Assembly (NCBI RefSeq): GCF_003289945.1
Contig: NZ_QMBP01000023.1
Span: 18,833-82,832, forward strand
DNA: 64,000 nucleotides
From: Mesorhizobium hawassense
GTDB lineage: Bacteria > Pseudomonadota > Alphaproteobacteria > Rhizobiales > Rhizobiaceae
Direction of reading: 5' to 3'
Positions 57,678-64,000 of the stretch are shown in pieces (position 1 is the first letter of the stretch; every line of letters starts with the position of its first letter). Below the pieces are notes generated by a model, which saw only the letters and a list, made by a program, of their open reading frames with translations, had not been told where the DNA came from and ran no database searches. The translations under genes and the position numbers were made by a program.

Positions 57678-58253
57678 ATGAGCACGACCATAGCCCCGCT
57701 TACCCCGGATCGTTGGGTTGATTTCGAGGACCTCTTCGGCAGGCAGGGCGCCTGCTATGGCTGCTGGTGCACGCATTTCCGACTGGCGCCGGCGGAACGC
57801 CGCGCCAGCGACAAGGAACGCAACAAGGATCACATCAAGGCGCGAATCGAGGCGGGCCCGCCGCCGGGGCTCCTGGCGTTCGAGGACGGCAAGGCCGTCG
57901 GCTGGATGCAGGTCGGCCCGCGCGCCGACGTGCCCGAGTGGAACAATCAGGGCAGGGGCTCGGCACCGGTCGACCCGGCCGATGCCGGCGACCCGAAGGT
58001 CTGGGCAGTCTCCTGCTTCTTCATCCGCGTCAAGGCAAGGGGCCGCGGCGTCTCGCATCGGCTCCTCGAGGGCGGCATCGCCTTTGCGCGTGAGAACGGC
58101 GCGAGGCTGCTGGAAGCCTGCCCGATCGACCTGTCACGCGATTCGCGCTCGATCGGGCTTTTCGTCGGCTCGTCGCGGGTGTTCGAGAAGGCCGGCTTCG
58201 AGAGGCTGCTCGAACGCAAGCCTGGCCGGCCGCTGATGCGGCTGGTGCTTTAG
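57678..58253 (+). CDS. GNAT-family N-acetyltransferase with a Cys-rich substrate loop
   Basis: A 191-residue acetyltransferase. RQGACYGCWCTHFRL (about 21-35) is a Cys-rich N-terminal loop, and the acetyl-CoA motif is VKARGRGVSHRLLEGGI (about 123-139). VSCFFIRVKARGRG is the central beta-strand plus loop. It starts at ATG 57678, 78 bases from dinB on the opposite strand. Substrate unknown; the CYGCWC pattern marks a distinct GNAT subgroup. Confidence 0.85.
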   Translation: MSTTIAPLTPDRWVDFEDLFGRQGACYGCWCTHFRLAPAERRASDKERNKDHIKARIEAGPPPGLLAFEDGKAVGWMQVGPRADVPEWNNQGRGSAPVDPADAGDPKVWAVSCFFIRVKARGRGVSHRLLEGGIAFARENGARLLEACPIDLSRDSRSIGLFVGSSRVFEKAGFERLLERKPGRPLMRLVL

Positions 58254-58354
58254 CCGGATGCGCTTTTGGCCTACAGTCGGCGTCTTGCGGCTGTAACGCT
58301 TCTTGCCTACCAGAAGCGGATTGTTTCGTCTTCCGAGACCAACGGAGAACCGAC

Positions 58355-59938
58355 GTGAAGCGTGTTTTGCCACTTGCCTTTGTTCTTGCGCTCAGCGCGC
58401 CCGCCTTTGCCCAGACTGTCGACAGCCAGGGCGCCAAACAGCTTTCAGACAATCTGGCGCGCTATTTCGGCAAACAGGCGTTCGACAAGGGCGTACTCAA
58501 GGTCTCGGTCGAGGGCGACGCCTACAAGATCGCGCTCGACGTCAAAGCGCTCGTCAATGCTGTGCCGGAACAAAAGCTCCTGAAATTCGACATGGCGCCA
58601 TATGCCTTGATGGTGAAGCCGCGCAGCGACGGGTCATGGGACGTCTCGTCGAATTTCTCGCAAGGCGCGTCGTTCGAGTTCGATGGGCCGCAGGGCCGTC
58701 AGAGCATGGACTTCGAAATCAAGGACGGCAAGTTGACCAGCGTCTACGACCCGGCGCTTGCGGCCTTCACCAATGCAACCAGCTCATTGGCCGGGATGAC
58801 CATGACGTCCCGCGAAGCCAAACAGCAGGCCGATGTCTCGACCGGCCCCGGCACCGCCACAATTACTTCGAGCAAGTCCGCCAATGGGGGCGTCGACTTC
58901 ACGGCCACGCAAAAAATCTCGAACTTCGTCGAGATGATCAAGGTCGATGATCCCAACAACGGATTAAACTTCCCGCTCACCCTGAAAACGCCGGAACTGT
59001 CGGTTGACGCGAACGGCAAAGGGGTGCGGACGAAGCCGCTCCTCGACCTGCTTGCCTTTGCCGTGGCCAATGAGGACGAGGCCAAACTCAAGGCGAACCA
59101 GGGCGAGCTCAAATCGCTGATGCTGGCTGCGCTGCCCGTCTGGGAAAGGATCGACGGCAATTACGGCTTCAAGGACTTCGAGGTGGATAGCCCTGTCGGC
59201 AAATTCGGGGCCGCGCAATTCAGCACGGCATTCGGCATGGACGGTGTCTCCCAGAGCGGCAAGGTCGACTACACGATCAAGGCCAGCGGCCTGACAATCC
59301 CGCATCAGACCCTGCCCGAATGGACCGTGCCGTTGCTGCCGACCGACATCGACCTCAACTTCGGCGGCGCCAATATCGATCTCGATACGATGGCGAAGAA
59401 GGCTATCGAAGCCTTTGATCTCAATAAGAATCCGCCGCTGTCGGATGAGTTCGGCAAGGCTTTGGTCGCCGATTTCAAGGCCAAGAATCCGAAGGTCGTG
59501 ATCGCCCACAGCACGGTGAAGAACGGCAATATCGAGGTGGCGCTGGAAGGCGAGATGACGTTTCCCGGCGAGAAACCCGATGCGACCGTGACCATCGACG
59601 TCTCCGGCTATGACAAGATCGTCGACGCGTTGAAGGAAGGGGCCAAGAGCGATGAGCAGATGGCGCAGGCCTTCCCGTTTGCCTTGGCGGTCAAAGGCTT
59701 TGGCAAGACGCTGCCGGACGGCCGGCTGGAGTGGATGATCAACACCAAGGCCGATGGGTCCGTCACGGTCAACGGCGCCATGCTGAAGGGGCCGGATGCC
59801 GCCCCGGACGACAGCGCCGGTCAGAACGACAATTCGAACGGCGACGACGGCGCGAACGGAACGGACAATTCGACCGGCGGCGACGATTCGGACGGCGGCG
59901 ACAACAATGGCGGTGCTGGCGCGAAGCTGCAGCCCTGA
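58355..59938 (+). CDS. Large exported protein of unknown function with an Asp/Asn/Gly-rich tail
   Basis: A 527-residue protein with a signal peptide (LAFVLALSAPAFAQ). The mature part has long beta-rich stretches reminiscent of bacterial lipid-binding or substrate-binding envelope proteins (for example FDMAPYALMVKP, VDYTIKASGLTIP), but I recognise no family. The last 45 residues are almost only Asp, Asn, Gly, Ser and Thr (DDSAGQNDNSNGDDGANG), a likely disordered or calcium-binding tail. GTG 58355 follows GGAGA. It is monocistronic, convergent with the HAD gene. Confidence 0.8.
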   Translation: MKRVLPLAFVLALSAPAFAQTVDSQGAKQLSDNLARYFGKQAFDKGVLKVSVEGDAYKIALDVKALVNAVPEQKLLKFDMAPYALMVKPRSDGSWDVSSNFSQGASFEFDGPQGRQSMDFEIKDGKLTSVYDPALAAFTNATSSLAGMTMTSREAKQQADVSTGPGTATITSSKSANGGVDFTATQKISNFVEMIKVDDPNNGLNFPLTLKTPELSVDANGKGVRTKPLLDLLAFAVANEDEAKLKANQGELKSLMLAALPVWERIDGNYGFKDFEVDSPVGKFGAAQFSTAFGMDGVSQSGKVDYTIKASGLTIPHQTLPEWTVPLLPTDIDLNFGGANIDLDTMAKKAIEAFDLNKNPPLSDEFGKALVADFKAKNPKVVIAHSTVKNGNIEVALEGEMTFPGEKPDATVTIDVSGYDKIVDALKEGAKSDEQMAQAFPFALAVKGFGKTLPDGRLEWMINTKADGSVTVNGAMLKGPDAAPDDSAGQNDNSNGDDGANGTDNSTGGDDSDGGDNNGGAGAKLQP

Positions 59939-59947
59939 GCGATTGGC

Positions 59948-60601
59948 CTAAACCCCGAGCGCGGTCGCGATCTTCGGGACCGCCTCCCGCCAGTTGTCGA
60001 CGGAGATGATGTCCTCGGGCACCGGCGGCAGGAAGGCGCGGAGCGCGTTGTCGGCCATCAGATGGAAGAGGTGCGCGTCCGCAACCGAGCCGCGCGCCGA
60101 GACCAGGTTGGAGGGCTGGTCGTCGACGAAGGCGACCGGCCGCCCCTTGGCGCCGCGCAGTTTGGCAATGGCCGGACCCTTGGCCATCTCCGTCGTCAGC
60201 AGCGGGTAGTCGAGCCCCAGCGCATCGAGATGCGCGCGGCGCACGGCGCGATGCTTGTGCGGCATGGCAGTCAGCATGACGATCTCGGCGCCTCGGCTGA
60301 GCAATTCCAGCGCATCCGCCGCGCCTTCGGTGATGCTTTGCCAATCAGCCTGATCGTCGAAGAAGTCACCAAGAAGCGCCGTTACCTCAGGCTGCTCGAT
60401 CAGCCGGCCGGTTGCAGTCTCGGCGATGTTGCCGGTGAGGCGGAAGGAAGCCAGCGTCAGGCCGAAACCGCGCGACTTCAGATAGTGCGGGAAGGGCCGG
60501 ATGAATTCCAGCACGACGTCGTCGACATCGAGCACCAGCAACGGCCGGTCATCGGCGGCAAGTTCTTCGATCTGCCGCGCCGTCTCGGGATCGTCGCTCA
60601 T
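59948..60601 (-). CDS. HAD-superfamily hydrolase
   Basis: A 217-residue hydrolase. The HAD nucleophile motif is LLVLDVDDVVLEF (Asp25, Asp27), motif II is IVMLTAMP, and motif III/IV is VAFVDDQPSNLVSA. The cap region is small and helical. The substrate is unknown; such proteins often dephosphorylate metabolites. The start overlaps the stop of the DUF3572 gene (ATGA). Confidence 0.88.
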   Translation of the reverse strand: MSDDPETARQIEELAADDRPLLVLDVDDVVLEFIRPFPHYLKSRGFGLTLASFRLTGNIAETATGRLIEQPEVTALLGDFFDDQADWQSITEGAADALELLSRGAEIVMLTAMPHKHRAVRRAHLDALGLDYPLLTTEMAKGPAIAKLRGAKGRPVAFVDDQPSNLVSARGSVADAHLFHLMADNALRAFLPPVPEDIISVDNWREAVPKIATALGV

Positions 60602-60897
60602 GTCGAGCGCTCGTGATCGTCGTCGCCGAGCGGGAGCGCGCGCAATGCCCTGCCGACGGCGGCAGGCGGCGTGCCGCTCTCCTCGGCGAAGCGCAGGAGT
60701 GTCGGCTCGTGGGCGAGGATGAACTGCAGGACGCCGGCAAGGAAGCCCGGCTCCGCGGCGGCCTTGCGGATCGAGTTCGCCTCGATGCCGGTGATCGCCA
60801 GGAAGCGGGGCAGAAGTTCCGGATCGGCGGCGACGAAGCCCAGCGCCTTGACGGCAATGGTTTCCGCTTCCTCGCGCATTGACGCTGCGTTCGCCAT
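60598..60897 (-). CDS. DUF3572 family protein
   Basis: A 99-residue helical protein: REEAETIAVKALGFVAADPE, then LLPRFLAITGIEANSIRKAA and a conserved acidic end. It matches the small alphaproteobacterial DUF3572 group. ATG 60897 has AAAGG at a suitable spacing; ATG 60900 is too close to it. It forms an operon with the HAD hydrolase. Function unknown. It is divergent from divK. Confidence 0.85.
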   Translation of the reverse strand: MANAASMREEAETIAVKALGFVAADPELLPRFLAITGIEANSIRKAAAEPGFLAGVLQFILAHEPTLLRFAEESGTPPAAVGRALRALPLGDDDHERST

Positions 60898-61133
60898 CAT
60901 TACCTTTGCAATGGTGGATTTTTGAGTCTCTCCGCAGTAACGGCAAGCGACGCTTGCGGCAAGCCTCCACTCTCTCCCGTACAACGTCCGAAGGCGGAAT
61001 TGGTGCAGCTTTTCCAACCTCCGGTTTCCGTTTCGTCAATCAAATTGGGCTAGAGTGGGAAAGGGTTGGGTGCGGTCCGAAGGGACGCATTGCGATCGCC
61101 TTCGGCTTCGAGGGTGATCGGGACGGGAAATTG

Positions 61134-61505
61134 ATGGCTAAGAAGGTCATGATCGTCGAGGACAATGAGCTCAACATGAAGCTCTTTCGTGACCTCATCG
61201 AAGCCAGTGGTTACGAGACGGTTCGCACCCGCAATGGGCTGGAGGCGCTGGATCTGGCGCGCCAGCACAGGCCGGACCTCATCCTGATGGACATCCAACT
61301 GCCCGAAGTGTCCGGCCTGGAAGTGACCAAATGGCTGAAGGAAGACGACGAACTGCATTCGATTCCCGTCATCGCCGTCACTGCTTTCGCCATGAAGGGC
61401 GATGAGGAGCGCATCCGCCAGGGCGGCTGCGAGGCCTATATTTCCAAGCCGATCTCGGTGCCGCGCTTCATCGAGACGATCAAATCCTATCTGGGCGATG
61501 CCTGA
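61134..61505 (+). CDS. divK: Single-domain response regulator DivK
   Basis: A 123-residue receiver protein. The phospho-acceptor is Asp53 (LMDIQLPE), with Glu/Asp at VEDNE (residues 8-12), the conserved Thr near residue 83 and Lys105 (ISKP). The whole sequence fits DivK, which controls the CtrA cell-cycle pathway in alphaproteobacteria via PleC and DivJ. It starts 33 bases before pleD, so the two form the conserved divK-pleD pair. Confidence 0.95.
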   Translation: MAKKVMIVEDNELNMKLFRDLIEASGYETVRTRNGLEALDLARQHRPDLILMDIQLPEVSGLEVTKWLKEDDELHSIPVIAVTAFAMKGDEERIRQGGCEAYISKPISVPRFIETIKSYLGDA

Positions 61506-61538
61506 TGCCGAACACCAGCGGAACCGGAGCCTTTTGAG

Positions 61539-62912
61539 ATGACCGCGCGGATCCTCGTCGTCGACGATATCCCCGCCAATGTGCGGCTGCTGGAGGTTCG
61601 GCTGCTCGCCGAGTATTTCGAGGTGCTGACGGCCAACAACGGCCCTGACGCGATCGAGACCTGCGAGAACGGCAAGGTCGACGTCGTGCTCCTTGACGTG
61701 ATGATGCCCGACATGGACGGGTTCGAGGTGTGCAGGCGCCTGAAGAGCGATCCGGCGACCTCGCATATCCCTGTCGTCATGATCACCGCGCTCGATCAGG
61801 TCTCGGACCGGGTGCGCGGCCTGGAGGCCGGCGCAGACGATTTCCTGACCAAGCCGGTCAACGACCTGCAACTGATGACGCGCGTGAAGAGCCTGGTCCG
61901 GCTGAAGTCGCTGACCGACGAGCTCCGGCTGCGCGCCTCGACGACGCGCAATATCGGCATCGAGGAACTCCTGAGCCGCGATTTCGCGACCGAAGACGTC
62001 AAGCCGAAAGTGCTGTTGATCGACGAGCGCCGGTCTTCGGTCGAGCGCGTCCAGAAGATGCTGCGCAACAGCGCCGAGCTCGATGTCGCCACTGATCCGA
62101 ATGCGGGATTCTTCCAGGCCGCCGAGACGCCCTATGAATGCGTGCTGATCTCGACCGCTTTTGCCGACTTCGATGCGTTGAGGCTGTGCTCGCAGCTGCG
62201 CTCGCTCGACCGCACGCGCTTCCTGCCGATCATGCTGCTGGCCGACGAAGGCGAGGAGGGCCGCATCCTGCGCGGCCTGGAACTCGGCATCAACGACTAC
62301 CTGATCCGGCCGATCGACCAGCACGAGCTGACGGCGCGCCTGCGCACACAGGTGCGGCGCAAGCGCTACAACGACCAATTGCGCGCCAGCGTCGCCCAGA
62401 CGATCGAGATGGCGGTGATCGACGGGCTGACCGGGCTGCACAACCGGCGCTATCTCGACAGCCATCTGCAGACGCTGTTCGACCGCGCCGTGGCGCGGCG
62501 GCGGCCGCTGTCGGTGATGATCACCGATCTCGACCGCTTCAAGTCGATCAACGATACCCACGGCCATGACGGTGGCGACGACGTGCTGCGCGAGTTCGCC
62601 AGGCGGCTGCGCAAGAATGTGCGTGGCATCGATCTCGCCTGCCGCTTCGGCGGCGAGGAGTTCGTCGTGGTGATGCCGGACACCGACGGTGCCGTCGCCG
62701 AGAAAGTGGCCGAGCGCATCCGCGCCGAGATCGCGCAAGCGCCCTTTGCCATTGGCACCGACGGCAAGATGATCGAGGTCACGGTCAGCGTCGGCGTGTC
62801 CTCGCTGCTGAAAGGGGCCGACAGCGTGCAAGCGCTGATGAAGCGCGCCGACGTTGCGCTTTATGAGGCCAAAAGCGGCGGGCGCAACCGGGTGGTCGCC
62901 AAGGCCGCCTGA
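61539..62912 (+). CDS. pleD: PleD, response regulator diguanylate cyclase
   Basis: A 457-residue protein with a first receiver domain (phospho-acceptor Asp53 in VVLLDVMMPDMDG), a second, degenerate receiver (about 155-270) and a GGDEF domain. The active site is GGEEF at 371-375, and an intact I-site RGID (362-365) precedes it by five residues, so product inhibition by cyclic di-GMP is expected. It directs the swarmer-to-stalked transition in Caulobacter; its role in a rhizobium is likely cell-cycle-linked c-di-GMP synthesis. Confidence 0.96.
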   Translation: MTARILVVDDIPANVRLLEVRLLAEYFEVLTANNGPDAIETCENGKVDVVLLDVMMPDMDGFEVCRRLKSDPATSHIPVVMITALDQVSDRVRGLEAGADDFLTKPVNDLQLMTRVKSLVRLKSLTDELRLRASTTRNIGIEELLSRDFATEDVKPKVLLIDERRSSVERVQKMLRNSAELDVATDPNAGFFQAAETPYECVLISTAFADFDALRLCSQLRSLDRTRFLPIMLLADEGEEGRILRGLELGINDYLIRPIDQHELTARLRTQVRRKRYNDQLRASVAQTIEMAVIDGLTGLHNRRYLDSHLQTLFDRAVARRRPLSVMITDLDRFKSINDTHGHDGGDDVLREFARRLRKNVRGIDLACRFGGEEFVVVMPDTDGAVAEKVAERIRAEIAQAPFAIGTDGKMIEVTVSVGVSSLLKGADSVQALMKRADVALYEAKSGGRNRVVAKAA

Positions 62913-63356
62913 AGCACTTCACGATCTTCCAGATTCGCTGCTCGTGCTTTAGATCTAGATTTTGCGCATGTCCCCCGTTTTGGAGACATGTTTGGCAAAA
63001 GGCGTCGATTCGCGGCCATCCCGACAGGGTTACAAATTTACCTTAACCCAAGCGATTCGCGAGCGGTGGTTAAGAAATGGTTGATTTTTATGAGGTCTTG
63101 CGCAAATCTGCGGCGCATAGACAGAAGACGAGGCCGGCAACGAGGGTAGACTAGCCGGCCCGATCCGAAAGATACCCCATGATGCTCAGGTCCGCCGCAT
63201 CTCCTGGGTCCGTGGGGTCGGCCGGCCGGCGCTGGCACATAGTGGCCTCCTCGTACCGCTGCCAAACGCCGACCGGCCCCCTTTTTCCAAAGGACTAGAA
63301 CCGACGGGGGAGCCTGCGCTGAAAGCGGCGCGGTTCCTTTGTCGTCCGGTCGTTTC
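62913..63356. other. Non-coding pleD-rpmG intergenic region with structured elements
   Basis: No convincing gene is seen over about 440 bases. Positions 62958-62999 contain TTTTGCGCATGTC and a CATGTC/GACATG inverted repeat, resembling degraded rhizobial intergenic repeats. Positions 63070-63084 (TTAA-N7-TTGA) are one mismatch from a CtrA site. A GGCCGGC/GCCGGCC inverted repeat spans 63132-63160, and an ACCCCA/TGGGGT pair encloses the next 45 bases, so a structured small RNA is possible. Confidence 0.4.
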
Positions 63357-63390
63357 CAAAAACAAAAAAAAGCCGCCCGGAGGGCGGCTC
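63357..63390 (-). terminator. Rho-independent terminator of rpmG
   Basis: GCCGCCC (63372-63378) and GGGCGGC (63382-63388) pair around a GGA loop, and on the minus strand the stem is followed by a run of T (complement AAAACAAAAAAAA). It lies 24 bases after the rpmG stop. Confidence 0.88.
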
Positions 63391-63413
63391 TTTGATTTCT
63401 CGGGATAACCAGA

Positions 63414-63581
63414 TTATTTGATCTTGGTTTCCTTGAACTCGACGTGCTTCTTGGCGACCGGATCGTACTTGCGGAACGAGAGCTTGTCCGTCTTGGTACG
63501 GCTGTTCTTGCTGGTCACGTAGAAGAACCCGGTGTCGGCGGTCGACAGAAGCTTGATCTTGATGTTTGCGGCTTTGGCCAT
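63414..63581 (-). CDS. rpmG: 50S ribosomal protein L33
   Basis: A 55-residue ribosomal protein. The minus-strand frame from ATG 63581 reads MAKAANIKIKLLSTADTGFF, then YVTSKNSRTKTDKLSFRKYD and ends VEFKETKIK. It has no cysteines, so it is the zinc-independent type of L33. It is short, so size-filtered gene lists miss it. It lies downstream of pleD on the other strand, an order common in rhizobia. Confidence 0.97.
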   Translation of the reverse strand: MAKAANIKIKLLSTADTGFFYVTSKNSRTKTDKLSFRKYDPVAKKHVEFKETKIK

Positions 63582-63660
63582 GATTTTCGTCCGTTAATGT
63601 TCGTGGAGTTTTGGCCGCTGGAGCACGGGGAAACACCCGGACGCGGGAAACTTGGCGCGA

Positions 63661-63688
63661 CACATAAAGAACGCGCCCGGAAAGTCAA
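63661..63688 (-). promoter_or_regulatory. Probable rpmG promoter
   Basis: On the minus strand TTGACT (complement 63683-63688) and TATGTG (complement 63661-63666) are 16 bases apart and point at rpmG, about 80 bases upstream of its start. The -35 matches the consensus well; the -10 is weak. The region also forms an 8-bp hairpin (GCGCCCGG/CCGGGCGC, 63673-63698) that could influence transcription. Confidence 0.5.
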
Positions 63689-63710
63689 GCCCGGGCGCCT
63701 TTCTGTCGTA

Positions 63711-63753
63711 AGCACATGAGTTGTCCGGGTTAGGTAGCACACGAGTTGTCCGG
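63711..63753. repeat. 18-bp direct repeat at the border of the IS element
   Basis: AGCACATGAGTTGTCCGG (63711-63728) and AGCACACGAGTTGTCCGG (63736-63753) differ at one position and are spaced 25 bp apart. They precede the IS transposase start by about 30 bases and may be subterminal transposase-binding repeats of the element's left end. Confidence 0.65.
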
Positions 63754-63781
63754 TTTTATCGCCAGCGAATGGAGACTGGGG

Positions 63782-64000
63782 ATGGGACGGACAGCATGGC
63801 TACAGGACCGGAGAATGCAGAAGTTTCGGGACGTTTTAAGCCGCTGGAATGGCGGCGATCTTTCGATGCTGGAGGCTGGTGAGCTACTGGGCATGTCGGA
63901 ACGGCAATTTCGGCGTTATCGCGACCGCTACGAAGAGGCTGGGGAGGATGGCTTAAGGGACCGGCGTTTGGGCAAGCTTTCGACGCGTCGGGTGCCTGCG
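63782..64000 (+). mobile_element. 5' part of an ISNCY-family transposase gene (cut by window edge)
   Basis: Seventy-three codons are visible: MGRTAWLQDRRMQKFRDVLS, then AGELLGMSERQFRRYRDRYE and EDGLRDRRLGKLSTRRVPA. The helix-turn-helix with SERQFRRYRDRYEEAG is typical of ISNCY transposases. ATG 63782 follows GGAG at 63771-63774. The DDE catalytic domain lies beyond the window. The element enters the genome just outside the rpmG promoter. Confidence 0.85.

Noticed and set aside
62913..62960. An AAGCAC/GTGCTT inverted repeat after pleD as a terminator.
   Set aside because: The stem is only 6 bp with a long loop and no T-run directly after it.
63038..63265. A 75-codon open frame on the minus strand in the pleD-rpmG gap.
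   Set aside because: No ribosome-binding site, composition not protein-like, and it overlaps the inverted repeats of the structured region.
63295..63663. A 122-codon open frame on the minus strand.
   Set aside because: Wrong frame of rpmG; the correct 55-residue L33 frame lies within it.

Overview
The window is one contiguous, GC-rich chromosomal segment of an alphaproteobacterium, most likely a rhizobial Hyphomicrobiales species close to Mesorhizobium. This placement is an inference from gene content: divK-pleD next to rpmG, a cpa/tad pilus locus, a riboswitch-led gcvTHP operon, DUF2336, DUF1345 and DUF3572 proteins, and a zinc-finger DinB. No tRNA, rRNA, CRISPR array or prophage was seen. 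The only mobile element is an ISNCY-like transposase gene cut by the right edge.

Layout. 1-9.2 kb: the tail of an unidentified gene, a GcvA-like LysR regulator with a perfect palindrome at its start, yidD, a class D beta-lactamase, an LCM-type methyltransferase, thrS with a clear terminator, a PlsC-like acyltransferase, an exported protein and a nitroreductase. 8.5-10 kb: a TetR regulator facing an ICMT-like membrane methyltransferase, with two operators straddling a near-consensus promoter. 10-16.8 kb: a MaoC dehydratase coupled to a CoA-ester lyase, a DUF2336 protein, a FUSC exporter and parE. 17-24.9 kb: a tad/cpa secretion locus (cpaB, cpaC, a small lipoprotein, cpaE, cpaF, tadB, tadC, a TPR lipoprotein) without pilin or prepilin peptidase. 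25.1-30.8 kb: a membrane diguanylate cyclase, then gcvT-gcvH-gcvP behind a tandem glycine riboswitch. 31-38.2 kb: a protein with an internal duplication, a GNAT, a YedY-like molybdoenzyme with a cytochrome b partner, a DUF1345 protein, a YaiI gene without a canonical start, a frameshifted membrane gene, and the glutathione-dependent formaldehyde genes gfa and adhC. 38.4-45 kb: an acyl-CoA carboxylase alpha subunit, dnaE and an EamA exporter.

45.1-55.6 kb is the most distinctive block. An IclR regulator faces, across a large inverted repeat, a CUT2 ABC transporter. After a convergent COG3618 lactonase-like hydrolase come a DSD1/D-threonine-aldolase-like PLP enzyme, RidA, an M14 deacylase and an unrecognised Cys-rich protein. 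Together they look like an uptake and catabolic system for an unidentified substrate, perhaps an N-acylated or D-configured hydroxy-amino compound; I do not recognise it as a described pathway.

55.7-64 kb: two exported proteins, dinB, a GNAT, DUF3572-HAD, divK-pleD, a 500-base non-coding stretch, rpmG with its own promoter and terminator, an 18-bp direct repeat and the incoming IS. Two neighbouring lesions near 35.5-35.8 kb (a 1-nt frameshift and a missing start codon) are either local gene decay or sequence error.
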